From the NCBI RefSeq assembly GCF_905220415.1, contig NC_059556.1, positions 7,948,501 through 8,012,500 on the forward strand: 64,000 nt of DNA, given 5' to 3'. The notes below the pieces were generated by a model. The model was not told where the DNA came from and ran no database searches. It saw nothing but the letters and a program-made list of their open reading frames with translations. Below are positions 1 to 12,702 of the stretch, one piece after another. Position numbers and translations under genes: made by a program. Positions within the stretch are counted from its first letter, which is position 1, and each line of letters starts with the position of its first letter. Source of the DNA: Colias croceus (taxonomy: Eukaryota; Arthropoda; Insecta; Lepidoptera; Pieridae).

Positions 1-2990
1 AGACATTTTTCAGTATGCAAAAAATAAATTAATAAAATTTGATAAGAACTTTTACAGTACATTTGTAAGAGCAATAATGAACCGATAAACTTATTAAAGA
101 GATCTAGTGGTATTCTTATAAATTATTAACAAGAAGATCAATAGCATCATAAAATAGTCTGTTTTAAATATAGAGTAACTACATCCTAACTTATACTTTC
201 TTAAAGATAATAAAAATTAAATATTTTAGTGAAAATCAATAAATCTAAATGTCATTTCCATAGGTTGTGTAAATAATAAAAAAACTGTTAGTGCAATTGA
301 TAGTGTTACCTACTTCGCAATATGACTATATTGTTTGTTGTTTTGCAAACAACTTCTTTTCTATTGCAATGGAAAAAGGCAAGCAAAATAATAAAGGGCA
401 CCTCACCCTTTTTGTCACTTACTAAAACCAATAAATGCCTCAACAATAAGCAAAAAATACCCATCAGTGAACACCTGCGATTGATTTCTATACATTATTG
501 ATCGATTATTCAACAACAGCAAAAATAAGAGCTATTCTTATTACGGCAAGGTTTAAAATCCTGTAAAGCTAAAGATATTGAGTATGTCGAAAGGATTACT
601 AGTAGAATAGGCAAATTAACACGTTGTCTTCGATTTTGGATGACTTCACAGTTTATAATGGTTTTGGGAACGCACGTGTTTGTATTATTATTGATTATAT
701 ACCTATATAATAGTGAGTATAGCTCTGATTTATGGTATACTATTTCATAGCGTAAAGTTACGATTTAATCAGGTAATAACCATATGTTTAAGTTAGTTGC
801 ATCAGCACAAATATATAATAAATTTTATTTTAATTCAATAGAAATTAAATAAATATATATTTTCTGCAGGAATTGAATAACAAGATCACAGCTGCAGAAA
901 TCTAAAATTTGTTTGTGAAAGACACATTAGAAAAATTTTCATGGTACATTAACAAATATTTTTAAAGTTAGTGCTAATTTACGACTAATTAATAAACTAA
1001 ATTATTCATTACACGTCTCTATAAAGATTCCTGTAATTACAAAGTCCAAGCAATTAAAACATATTGTAGTTGCTTTATCAGATGGGAAATTTATGTATTT
1101 TCTAACACGAGCCCGCATGTTAAATCAAACAAAAACGACCTTATAAAGTACCTACATTAACCTTTTATACTAAAGGATATTTGTTGTACTTTTGCATTAT
1201 TTTCCGCTGGATAATGACCGTTCTTGACTTTTAGTGAATAGATTAAAATCTGAAAAAAATGTTAGTAAACATTAAACTAGCCATGTAGAGTCTGTAATAT
1301 CTCTGATTTATTTTATCACATTGTATTTCACAAATTTTGAGTTTTACGAATTCATGAAACGATAGAAGATTGATTTCCTACACTATATTGGTATGTTTGT
1401 TAGATTCCATCTATGATATTGGTGTATAATATTGTGTACACTGATTGAAATATGAGTTGAAGTACGAGAGAGTTCTCAAAGTTTTATTTTAATTCACTAC
1501 CGTATTTAACTGCACTTCATCCTTCTGAAAACCTAGATAGCTTTAGAACGTTGAAGATTTCTTTATTGACGAAGTTATTTCAGTACTCTGAAGCTACATA
1601 ATTAGTTCGTCTCTACATCGCTGCTGCAACAGGAAGGTAAATAGTAGTACAATTCTTGTCAATGGTGCATTAAACCCTTTCAAGCCTAGTCTTGTACGAT
1701 CTTGCCAAACCTTGAACGTACAGAGAGAGTACAACCTAAAACCACAGATAATATAATACTCCTAAAAAGAGCCTTCGCCTACGCATACATAATTCGCACA
1801 AGTACTTATTTTTCTTTAATAAATCTGACTGACCGCTATTATTATTAAAAATAACTGAATTACTTTTTCATAATAGAAATTCGTTTTATTTGTCCTTACT
1901 ATAAATTTTGTTAAATCTTAGCCTAAAATATTTTAGTTTTATATAAATATTATAAGTATTAATATAATTTAAGTTTCCAGTATGTCTCTACATCTAAAAG
2001 AAGTTTTGCGGACGGTAACAAAACATAAAAACGGAACATGGTCATTTAAACCTACTATTGCGAGGATACTATAAGGACATATAGGTACGTATAAATGATT
2101 ATTAACAAATGCATTGTAAGGTATATTTTACAGTGTATCAGTTATTACGCTCATACGTAGGGCCTTGGTCCTAACCTTGGTCTACTGCACTATAAATTCT
2201 GTATAAATTTAAATTAATTTTAATAAGTCACAGCTATATGCGCACGTGCTTAAACACGTTTTGTCATATGTTACTGTTAACATTGAAAGGGTTAAGATTT
2301 CTATATATGTGTGTTTATCTCTGTACTCCTTCTAAACGGTTGAATCGATTGTTATTAATGAATCATTATAATCAGGAGGAGTCCAAGGAAAAAACTAGTC
2401 TTATCCAAATACATGAAATATCTCTATTTTATATGTTTCGTCATAAGAAATGGAAACTTAAGAAAGTTAAAAACTGTAAAAACCTAAAACATCACTGTAA
2501 ATAGTACAAAGGGCATCGTCAGATTCGCGATAATCAATTGCCTAGTTCATTCATTAAACTGGAATTTTAAAAAACAGGAAGAATAAAAATATCTATTAAT
2601 AATAAAGTTTAGCAGCAGCACAGATACATAATTGCTGCTGACGACTCAATTATTGCTTATTATTAATATTTCCACATATCCACTAAGCCTGTTATTGTAA
2701 TAAACGCATTGTTTGTATTAAATTCTAAATATATACAAAGGAATATTGCGTTTAAGTTATTACTTTTATTTAAAAGTATAGTTAATATAATGTTTTACTC
2801 AGGTTTTTTTAATATAATAGTGATTGCTCTTATTGATGAAGGTAAACATCGTGATGATAACAGCATGATTTTGAAAACCGATGATGAACATTAGGAGGTT
2901 GTAAACCGTAAAATTCTGTATATTAAAATAATGGTAATCATTTAGCATCGTTTTGTTTCTAATATTAAAAAAATCATTTATTGAACAATT
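1..2990. other. AT-rich sequence without recognisable gene
   Basis: No coding signal or repeat boundary was found. A short hairpin TTTCTGCAG/CTGCAGAAA lies at 861-900. The 88-codon ORF at 2238 has AT-driven composition and no domain. Confidence 0.5.
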
Positions 2991-3027
2991 TGTGGGTTAG
3001 GTATAAAGATGGACCCCAAACGAGGAC

Positions 3028-3074
3028 ATTTTTATGGACCCCAAAATACAGGCTATTTTGGGGTCCATAAAAAT
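3028..3074. repeat. Perfect inverted repeat, 21-bp arms, 5-nt loop
   Basis: ATTTTTATGGACCCCAAAATA, loop CAGGC, then the exact inverse. A third partial ATGGACCCCAAA lies just before it at 3009. Confidence 0.9.
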
Positions 3075-3599
3075 ACCTACAATTCATATACACAATACAT
3101 TGAAATATTTATAAAGATACATAGGACCGTAGACATTCTGCCTATTTTTTATATTTTACTTTGGAAGAAAAATCAAAACAAGTACAAAATGACCATATTA
3201 TAGTCTATTGTTATATTTATCTAAAACTAAACGATCTACCAGAAATAATTACGTTTACATAATTTTACCGCACCTTAAACTATTATCTCTTCACTAATGG
3301 CATAATATATGCTAATTGTTAGTTGAAACACGATTATGAAGCATAAATAAATGGTAAAGGATCATTAAGGATTTTGAAAACTGGGTGTAGCAGGCCATTA
3401 TAGGATGTTAGTTCAGTAAAAATGTAGATAAAACATAATTATATACTTTTGGAAATTAAAAAAATGACGGATTTAAATCATGATTTTCCGTTTTAATAAA
3501 TACTGAATTTTTGTTTTATTTACTTTAAGGGTACAGATTTAATTGTATTATTTAATCACTACATAGTAAAATCGGTTTCTCTGTCCATATATGCCTATG

Positions 3600-3760
3600 T
3601 TAGGGACGTCGTATGGATAGAGATAATAGAGCTATTTTTAAATCTATAAAACTGCGCAAGAGATTTTGATACGGTTTTTTAATAGATAGATTCATTCAAG
3701 AGGAAGGTTTTAGTATATAATTTATAGACAACGCAGGTGAAGCTGCGGGCGGAAAGCTAG
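3600..3760 (+). mobile_element. Helitron-like repeat, 3' end
   Basis: Ends with a GCAGGTGAAGCTGC hairpin followed by GGGCGGAAAGCTAG. It shares an ATTCATTCAAGAGGAAGG-type block, but the 5' boundary is not clear. Confidence 0.6.
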
Positions 3761-4496
3761 TTTATAAATATATAAAACAATAAGTGCAGACATATTGATT
3801 CACAATAAAATCTTAACTGTTGTTTTATTTTAATCAGTAATAAAATTAAAACCAGTGTAAAGTCATTAGTCTAAAGCCTTCATAAATTATAAATGATCGA
3901 AAAACGTTGACAAATACAACCTCAATACAAAAATAACATCACTACAGATTCCTATCGTACATTAGTTGTGATTCAAAGTTTTCCAGGTACCAGGTTCGAT
4001 GCCCTGGAAACAAAGAATGCAATATTTTATCGAAATTTCTAGAGAACAATTATCGAGACATTGACTCGCCCGATATATCGAAACGGAACATGTACAAAGG
4101 TTTTATTAAATTTTGACGAGTTACCTTATCTGTGGTTGTGGTTTAGGGCAAGGGATAAAGCGATTTGTATCAAGTTTGTATCTATCTATTCTTATAATGG
4201 ACAATGGCTTTTGTTATGGATTTATTTTTAATTTGTTTATTAAGCTATAAGACAAGGAATGCATGAATAATATAGCTAAGTACGTAATTTTTTACTAGTG
4301 TAAAAAAAGCAGTTTTACAATGACTTACTGGGTATTGTGAGATAGAATTTTGCCGAAAGATTTAGAGGGAAAATTGAAACAATGCTTTCTTAGTTTTCTT
4401 AATTTGTCTTACTCATTGAATAAGATATTCAGAACTGCTTCGCATTAGTTCTAAGATATGCAGGTTTAGGGTATACCTGTGTATAACCCCATATAT

Positions 4497-4541
4497 AACC
4501 CCATGTGGCAGGTTCACCAAATAAACCTGCCACATGGGGTT
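4497..4541. repeat. Perfect inverted repeat, 18-bp arms, 9-nt loop
   Basis: AACCCCATGTGGCAGGTT (4497-4514) and AACCTGCCACATGGGGTT (4524-4541). Two more ATAACCCC motifs stand directly upstream. Confidence 0.9.
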
Positions 4542-4910
4542 GGATAAATGTCACATTTTTAAACAATATTAAATCTATAATAACAATATGATAAGTTCAA
4601 TGATTTTCTTCATGGTATTTACACGCTGTCGCATACATTTTGTACCACAAAAGCTTATCATCAGTAAACATTTGGTACACATATTTCAACTCATTTGTGA
4701 ACACTTGAAATCTTTCGTCACCATTCATTTAGTGATATCTTTTGTTTTATATTACACAACTTATTGTTGAACAAAGAACTATTATGTAGTTGTCATTAGC
4801 ATTGATAATGTGGTATTAATAAATTGCTGTTAGATATCGATTTTTTCTACGATATTATAATATTATTTGTGTTATCGATAAGTTTCTTTATTTTGCACTA
4901 CCCGCAGAAT

Positions 4911-5100
4911 TCTTACTAATATTATAAAGCTGAAGAGTTTGTTTGTTTGAACAAGCTAATCTCAGGAACTACTCGTCCGATTTGAAAAATTCTTTCAGTG
5001 TTAGATAGCCCATTTATCGAGGAAGGTTATAGGCTATATATCATCACGCTAAGACCAACAGGAGCGCAGCAATGCGGGTGAAACCGCGCGGCACAGCTAG
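4911..5100 (+). mobile_element. Lep1-like Helitron, family A, full length
   Basis: Begins TCTTACTAATATTATAAAGC, ends GCGCGGCACAGCTAG and lies between A and T. A GCGG...CCGC hairpin sits just inside the 3' CTAG. This TC...hairpin-CTRR layout with A/T insertion is the Helitron hallmark, and the sequence resembles the lepidopteran Lep1 group known to me from the literature. The other A copies listed share its GAGTTTGTTTGTTTGAACGC and TTTATCGAGGAAGGCTAT blocks. A SINE origin is the main alternative. Confidence 0.8.
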
Positions 5101-5270
5101 TCTTAGCTAATAAGGAATGACGGCTTATTGCTTTAGAAAATGCATGGTGGTACATTCCTGCATAACTAAACATAATTTTTTATATGTGCTTTATTATTTT
5201 TAAATATAACGTATCTCGATTTCTAATAATATTTGACTGGAACCTTCTGATAATCCTACTTATATTTCAA

Positions 5271-5470
5271 CTAGCTTCCGCCCACGACTTTGTACGTGCA
5301 TCCCCATTTTTCCCCGTTCCCGCAAGAATTTCGGGAAATCCTTTCTTAGGGGACGCCTACGTTATGACATCTACCTGCATGCCAAATTTCAGCCCAATCC
5401 GTCCAGTGGTTTGGGCTGTGCGTTGATAGATCACTATATCAGTCACCCTTGAGTTTTATATATATATAGA
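5271..5470 (-). mobile_element. Helitron-like repeat, family with TTTCGGGAAATCC block
   Basis: On the minus strand it starts TCTATATATATATAAAACTC and ends GTGGGCGGAAGCTAG. The 80-codon ORF on the plus strand here is a by-product of the repeat. Confidence 0.75.
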
Positions 5471-5935
5471 TTTTTACAGATATATCTAATCAATAACTTC
5501 TACAAATAAGTATTATATCAGGAAAAGGTAATAAAAATAGTAATAAAAGTCAGTTAACAATGTAACTACTAAACCAAATAATGGTCAATGTGGAATGACC
5601 AATAAAATAGACATTAGTCTAAACATTAACAACTTTGCTTAATACGTCTTTGTTCAAATTTTGAGAGCTTTCTTTGTATTTTTTTAGTATTTTAACTATT
5701 TTATTGTGTTACTATAAGTCATAATTAAAAATGTGTTATTAGAATAATTATGTTTTGTAATGCTGTGGATTATTGTTGAGGAAATGAAGTGAAAATTTCA
5801 CTTTTAAAACTTAACCTATTAATAACTTATGCTTTGTAGAGTTTCCAAGAAAACTTGTACAGATTAAGGACAATAATTTAATGGATAACTTATAACATTG
5901 ATAGATGTTATATCTTTATAATAAACTAGCTTTCC

Positions 5936-6145
5936 ACCTGCGGCTTCGCCCGCGTTTTCAAAGAAAAATCCGCATAGTTCCCGTTCCCGTGGGATTTCCG
6001 GGATAAAACCTAGCCTATGTTACTCGTGGATAATGTAGCTTTCGAATGGTGAAAGAATTTTTAAAATCGGTCCAGTAGTTTATGAGCCTATTCATTACAA
6101 TCAAATAAACAAACAAAGTTTTCCTATTTATAATATAAGTGTAGA
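5936..6145 (-). mobile_element. Helitron-like repeat, family B/G hybrid
   Basis: The 3' end has the CGCGGGCGAAGCCGCAGG hairpin and CTAG as in family B. The 5' half carries a different body (GATTTTAAAAATTC, GGCTCATAAAC). The shared end with a different body suggests recombination or modular evolution. Confidence 0.75.
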
Positions 6146-6977
6146 TAGTGTAGATAATAATAATATGTTATTTTGTAGGTACCATTTCTCGCGTAATACA
6201 ATCTTGTCTGTAATAATAACAGACCATCACCTATTTTCTAACCTCTACGCAATAAAAAGTCAGTTAACTTTACAGTCAATCCATCAATAAAATATTTTAA
6301 TAACCATTAAACGAAACTGACGGACAAGTCAAACGTTATTTATATGTATTTTGATTTACAAGCAATAAACTTTTGTACATTTGACGCTTTGAAAGTAAAA
6401 TAGGGTTATTATACAGCACGTCACGTTTTTTTCTGAAATAAAACCATTTAATGATCTATTACATCGTATTTTTGAATTACATTGTGAGCAAAATGTAGTT
6501 TTCTCATGGTCTATGAACGTTTTTATAGTTTAACGTCTCTCTATTTTTTAGCGGTCGGATTACTGTTTTAGCACCTTGGTACAGAGATTTGCGTACATTT
6601 TCTATGGAGGGGATTATTTATTATTTCCTTAGCCTGGAATGGGATACAAGCTTTGATTTAAATTTAAGAATTTTCATCTGGTGATGTTAGGAATAAACAG
6701 CTATATTTATTAGAAAAATAAAATATAAAATTGATTGCAATCTATTACACCACTGGATGCCAAATCACTTCAAAAGATTTAACAACAACAAATAATCATA
6801 ACATAATTCAAACACTCCCAAAACTCTAATTCTAGAGCCTTATTAGATAAGGTTAAGTCGTGTTGAAGTAAAATTTTGTTCGAAGTATCTCTTTAATTTG
6901 GTAGGTAATTGGAATGAATATGTATAAATAAAAGTTTACTGTTCATATTATAATTTTCATTTACAAAATATCTTTAA

Positions 6978-7170
6978 CTAGGTGCTCCGCGCGGTTTCAC
7001 CCCCGTGGCTCCACCCCTGTTGGTTGTAGCGTGATGATATATAACCTGTAACCTTTCTCGATAAATGGGCTATCTAACACCGAAAGAATTTTTCAAATCG
7101 GACCAGTAGTTCCCGAGATTAGCGCGTTCAAACAAACAAACTCTTCAGTTTTATAATATTAGTATCTAGA
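6978..7170 (-). mobile_element. Lep1-like Helitron, family A
   Basis: Starts TCTAGATACTAATATTATAA on the minus strand and ends GCGCGGAGCACCTAG; full length. Confidence 0.78.
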
Positions 7171-7526
7171 TAAAATATCCACATAAAATGTGCGTATGAA
7201 TTTAATATGAAAATGTGGGTAAAATACATTTAATTTCCATCAAGAATCCACCTTTGTAGTTTATAAAATAAGTTAATTAAGAGCTACAGAAAGGTGGTCA
7301 AATATTATTATAGGTCAAATATAAATAGGGTTTTATTTGTATCGTAAAAGGGACGAAAGACGGAGAAAAGTTATAATTGAAGCTTTCATCAATTATTTTA
7401 TATTAAATGAAATTTCATACATGTGTAATATTGAGTGATTCGTTTTTAGATATACCTCTATTACGTCTTCTATTAAATCACATATTATTTAAAATATGGT
7501 TAAATGTAATTTAGGAAATTGTATAA

Positions 7527-8094
7527 TAGTTCAGGATACATCGCCCATTTTCACAAGTGACTACTATCAAGCTAATTTTCCGTTTGTAGCTTTATTTTGA
7601 TGAGACGCCCAATAATTTCGTGTACGAAAGTCTCGATTGTGGTAGCTAACAGAGATAACAAGGATACAAATTGATTTGATGGTTCTCAAATATTTATTAC
7701 TAACTGAATGAATTTTTTTTGTTCAATCTCAAGATAATTACCTAAATTATTCGAAAAAATATTTGTCCTACAAAATCTATGGTTTGTTCAAAGAGTCCCC
7801 CTTTCCAAATTGTATCGATAACGAGGTCATCATAAACGATTACTAACAAGCAGATTTTTTTGTTTTCACTTAGTTAATGTTTATATAATTCAACAGACAT
7901 ATTGTCCTACAAATTGCGTAATAAATATTTGAGAACCATCAAATCAAAAAATTTTATCCTTGTTATCTCTGTTAGCTACCACAATCGAGAGTTTCGTACA
8001 CGAAATTATTCGGTGTCTCATCAAAATAAAGCTACAAACGGAAAATCAGCTTGATAGTAGTCACTTGCAAAAATGGGCGATGTATCCTGAACTA
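7527..8094. mobile_element. Foldback-type element with ~175-bp inverted ends, TAA duplication
   Basis: The arms 7527-7701 and about 7918-8094 are inverted copies with a few differences. They start TAGTTCAGGATACATCGCCC and include TTTCGTGTACGAAA and GTTAGCTACCACAATCGAGA. TAA flanks both sides (7524-7526, 8095-8097). A 3-bp TWA duplication fits the PIF/Harbinger superfamily, but long arms and non-coding content leave the class open. The ORFs at 8051-8349 are by-products. Confidence 0.8.
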
Positions 8095-8097
8095 TAA

Positions 8098-10574
8098 TGT
8101 CTTTGTTGTTGTTTGTCTTTTGTGTTATTGTATAAACTTCCTTTTTTTAAGCAATGTGGCAGATCCCGTAAATGTAGTGATATGTATATATAATATTGTT
8201 CTATGTGTTTTAAGTATGTATGTATTAGTATAATCGTAAGTAGAAGTAGTAGGTAGTAAAGTATTATCTAGAAGACTTTTTTCTTTACAGTTGTAACAAA
8301 AACTATCCAATGATAATTTAAGGACCAAGGCTATTAAAATTAACTGCAAAACAACTATGCAATTATAACATAGAAACTTTAAAATAAGATTTTACCCATT
8401 TTGGCATAAAATCCGCAATTGCTCTGCCTCTTAATATCCAATGTTATTTCATCCGTGATCCACTCGAAAACCTTTTATCAGCCTCTTTTTTGTAAGTCGA
8501 TTAAAAATAACAAAACGTAACGATAAACGTATTCATATTACCGATTAATACGCCTCATTTAAACACTCGTTAAGGCATATTGTACATGCTTTCTTAAAAA
8601 TAAAACTGAAAGCACCGTGTGACGCTACCTACATTCAATCATCCCATTACAATAGACGACATTTCAAGATTAATATTGGTCATTTTGTTATTAACATTGT
8701 CAGGTTACATCAATTTTTATTTTTATTTTCATCCCAAAATCACCCTTATTCCAATGGAGTAAAGTCCTTACGAATTTCTCGTGCGAACGCTTGGACATCG
8801 AACTCTATTCAAAGAGGTCCTAATTATAATTTGAACCGTTTAAAAAGTTAAATATTTTCGACATCGAATAGACAAAAAAAATGTTTGAAGACATCGTCTT
8901 GAGTTTGGTCAACAAAGCGTAAGGACAAAAATCTATGGAGTCGCTTTGGGTATCATGGGATATTTTTTTATTAAATAGTTTTTAAAATATTCGTAACTTT
9001 TAAATCTGCTACTATTTTTGATATTTATAATAAATTAGCTGATGATAAAGGTTGTAAAAAATACTGTTGTAGTATAGCTTATTTTAAGATTTTTCACATT
9101 CGAGTTAATTTTTTCTATGAATGACTAGCGCAAAAAATTTAAAAGCCATATATTTACATATTTCATCACTTAATTTATAACATCGTTTCGGACGTAAAAA
9201 TTTAAAATTCAAATTCAATTTTTTAAATTTAAAATTCCAAAGGCATCTCCACACCTTCCGGTCCATTCGATGACTCACTCGCGAAGTAGGACGCTGGTAC
9301 GATCAGGCACCACTTGTAAAAAAACTGTGTGTACGCACCTTATCTATTGCATCAGATTATTATACAGGATGCTTTTTGTTACGTGACAATGATGTGAAAG
9401 TATTTGTTTTTTATGTAGGCAAAGACAGAGGGGAAGAAACATTGTATTTAGTATGTTAATTTAATTGATTTTAAGGCTTTTAAAAATATTTTTTGGGAGA
9501 TTATTCAATGCGAACAGTAGATATGGCATTGATTATTATTTTTGTCTATTTCAAATTTATGTGTCACTCTATTTTCTATTTATGTAATTTTTACAGTTAT
9601 CAGTTACTAAAGTAGGTATATTAGAAGCCTATTAGATTAGAAGTTAAACTATTATTGGTAAGTATAAACAGAATATTAGAGGTCAAAACTAATTATTAAT
9701 ACGATAAAAATGCCATTTATGTGCTCATGTACATAACGATTGTTCATGAGAACAAGAGTCGTATGTATCTATGTTTCTCTAATAAAATACAAGTGTTATC
9801 AGAATCTCATAACGTATTGTTGCAAACAAAATCACCTTTATCTTGTTTCATCAGATCGTCAAGTGATAACGTGATATGTGCACATTGTCTAGACGAGCTT
9901 AAAGTCTATGTCCTGCTTAAATTAGTTTGTGATCAGATCGTAAAGATGGATTGTGTTTTCTTGTTTGTATCACATTTGTACGACACACGAATTACAGTCT
10001 TATACGTATTTTTCAATCACGTTAATCTATCTTGATTCAAAATCACATCTTTTTTTAAGTTGGTTATGCAAATTACATAATTTTATACATACGATCTGAT
10101 AGTGTATTTTGCATAAATATATAGATAGTTATTTCGTTAAGACTTAAAAAAATCAAGGATTAAAAATTTCATCTACTACCCATTTCACTACTCAACAATT
10201 ATTTTCTCACACTTCCTATTTCCTTAATAATTTTACTCATTTCTTAATATTTTTGCCTAAACTTATTTCCATATAAAAATCACCCTGTATGCTGCGCCTG
10301 CGCCGATGACTCACGCTTCACAAACACTCTCACGGCGGAAGAGAGAGCATTAGTGATATTTGTGTGTGTACGTTAATAGATTACTTAGGACATGCTTAGT
10401 TATAATGTAATTAGTAATGTGGTTACTTTAAAAAAAAGAAAATTTAGAGAAATAGGCTGTCTAGTTTTCAGAAGCCTCTCTTGGTTACCGTGAAAATTAT
10501 TTCAATTTCTTATTATATAGGAACTCATATAAAAATTTTATGCAATTTTTTATGCTATGCTCGTTTATTTTTTA
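8098..10574. other. AT-rich intergenic stretch
   Basis: I see nothing definable. The 104-codon ORF at 9721-10035 shows no domain. A slightly GC-richer patch at 9240-9330 and one at 10290-10350 hold no recognisable signal. Confidence 0.45.
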
Positions 10575-10804
10575 CTAGCTTTCCACCCGCGGCATCGCCC
10601 GCGCAGAAGAAAGAAAAACCCGCATAGTTCCCGTTCCCGTGGGTAATACCTATCCTATGTTCCGGGATAAAACCTATCCTATGTCCTCTCTCGGGTATCA
10701 AAATATGTATCTCTATTCCAAATTTCATGCAAGGTTCAGTAGTTAAGGCGTGATTGAGTAACAGACAGACAGGGTTACTTTCGCATTTATAATATTAGTA
10801 TGGA
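10575..10804 (-). mobile_element. Helitron-like repeat, family C
   Basis: Starts TCCATACTAATATTATAAAT and has GCGAAAGTAACCCTGTCTGT, then a GCGGG...CCGCGGG hairpin and CTAG. An internal stretch (CCGGGATAAAACCTATCCTATG-like) is partly duplicated. Confidence 0.78.
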
Positions 10805-11219
10805 TTATAGGATATATTATAATACATAAAATAATTACGAATAGTTTCATAGAAGATAGAATTGCATGTGCAGTTTAAGTTAAATTATTTAAAACTCTAC
10901 CATGTCAAACGGTCATTTACAAGTATGTATTTTTTACTGTATCATACGTCCCTAATGATTGCTACGCACTTGTTCAAACAGTTTTACATCTATACCTCAA
11001 TGTTTGCAGATCACTTGTGTATTGTTAGCGGTCAACGTATCACTGTATGTTTGTTTGTAATCGAATAACATGAATAATTTGTACCGAACAGCTGTTGCGG
11101 TTAGGAGCGACTCTATTTAAATGATCAGTCGTTTTATGTTACCGACTACATGGAAAAACATCATGGAAATTGGAGATTAAGATATAACAATTGAATTATG
11201 TACCTACTTATTATGAATA

Positions 11220-11400
11220 CTAGCTGTTCCCCGCGATTTCACCTGCATTGCTCCGCTCCTGTTGGTCTTAGCGTGATGATATATAGCCTTCCTCGATAAA
11301 TGATCTATCCATCACTGAAAGAATTTTTCAAATCGGACCAGTAGTTCCCGAGATTAGCGCGTTCAAACAAACAAACAAACAAACTCTTCATCTTTATAAT
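11220..11400 (-). mobile_element. Lep1-like Helitron, family A, 5'-altered
   Basis: The 3' CTAG end is intact. The 5' end dissolves into an (AAAT)n tract at about 11398-11417. Confidence 0.7.
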
Positions 11401-11548
11401 TTATTTATTTATTTATTCATAAGAAATACCAACGTTTAATTACATTGAAGCATTAACTATTAACTTAGACTTAAGTAAATGTAACAAACAATTACAGGTA
11501 TTTACAACATGCAAAATATAAGTTTCACAAACCAACCGTTAATTTTAT

Positions 11549-12286
11549 TAACCGACTTCAAAAAAAAGGAGGAGGTTATCAATTCGGCCGGTATATTTTT
11601 TTTTTTTTTTTTTTTTATGTATGTACACCGATTACTCCGAGGTTTCTGAACCGATTTACGTGATTCTTTTTTTGTTCGATGCAGGATGGTGTCGAATTGG
11701 TCCCATAAAAATTTTATTCGGCTAGACCCAGTAGTTTTTATTTTATGAGCATTTTTGTCTGTACTCGATGACTTAATTGGAATGTAGCAAGTAACTTTGA
11801 TTCACTTCCCGGTAACCGATTGAGCTGAAATTTTGTATAAGTGTGTAAATTGGATAGCGATGAAACATTATCATGACATAGAGCTGATTTGATGATGGAA
11901 TCGGAAGGTGGCCATAGGAACTCAGTAATATATTGACTCAACTTTATCGAGTTTGGGCTCGTTTGATTCGTGTTGAAAATTACACTAAAAAGTATTAAAT
12001 AAAATTAACTGCGTTAAAAACAACCGACTTCAAAAACGGAAAAGTAAAAAATAAAAAAGATTTGATATTATTAATTGCTACATATTATTTAGATGTGCTA
12101 TTTATTAAATAGGTTTGAAGTCGGTGCCAAACACTAAGCACTTAGTATTAAGCCCGTGCACCGACATCAAACCTATTTAATAAATAGCACATCTAAATAA
12201 TATGTAGCAATTAATAATATCAAATCTTTTTTATTTTTTACTTTTCCGTTTTTGAAGTCGGTTGTTTTTAACGCAGTTAATTTTAT
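11549..12286. mobile_element. AACCGACTTC-ended repeat containing a large palindrome
   Basis: Starts AACCGACTTCAAAAAAAAGG and continues through ACACCGATTACTCCGAGGTT and GATGGTGTCGAATTGGTCCC, as in the copy at 14349. It ends TTTGAAGTCGGTTGTTTTTA near ACGCAGTTAA. Unlike that copy it contains the palindrome at 12000-12285. Repeats of this kind are widespread in Lepidoptera from memory; their class is unsettled. Confidence 0.7.
12000..12285. repeat. Near-perfect palindrome, 127-bp arms, 32-nt loop
   Basis: Left arm 12000-12126, loop 12127-12158, right arm 12159-12285. By eye the arms differ at one position (GAAGTCGGTG against GATGTCGGTG). Transcripts would fold into a long hairpin. Confidence 0.9.
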
Positions 12287-12702
12287 ATACCTACTTACTA
12301 CAAATAACAAAAAAAAAATTATAATGTGAAGGTGGATAACAAAGGGTTAACTTATATATATAATATTATTAGTATAGATTATTTCTGCTTCCTTTCTTCC
12401 AGATATTATAAGAAAAGTTGCATGGATGTTAGTTTATCTAGAAAGACATCAAACAACTTACTGTAATTTTATCATAATATTAAGGAACAATAAGATCAAA
12501 CTTACGATGTGTTCAAAGTTAGCAAAGCTTGTATTTAGTATCCTTAACTGTACACTGAATTCTTAATATTATTAAAATATAAATAAACAATTAGTTAATT
12601 CGGTTAACCTTTACCCTCTAAACATCCCTATAGACCAAGATGGTCTCCTTACATTTCCCCTTTTTTAATCCAAATTTATGACATATTCCCATTGCTTCAT
12701 GA

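Noticed and set aside
2238..2504. 88-codon plus-strand ORF
   Set aside because: AT-driven codons, low-complexity Leu/Tyr/Lys content, no domain and no support from context.
3985..4012. GGTTCGATGCC motif in a small hairpin, like a tRNA T-arm or B box
   Set aside because: No A box, acceptor stem or anticodon arm at suitable spacing; the loop is one base too long.
5184..5426. 80-codon plus-strand ORF
   Set aside because: Its second half is the antisense of a Helitron-like repeat (5271-5470), so the reading is fortuitous.
8051..8349. Overlapping ORFs on both strands
   Set aside because: They begin inside the inverted arm of the 7527-8094 element and have no coding character.
9721..10035. 104-codon plus-strand ORF
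   Set aside because: Long for AT-rich DNA, but there is no recognisable domain, splice context or composition shift.
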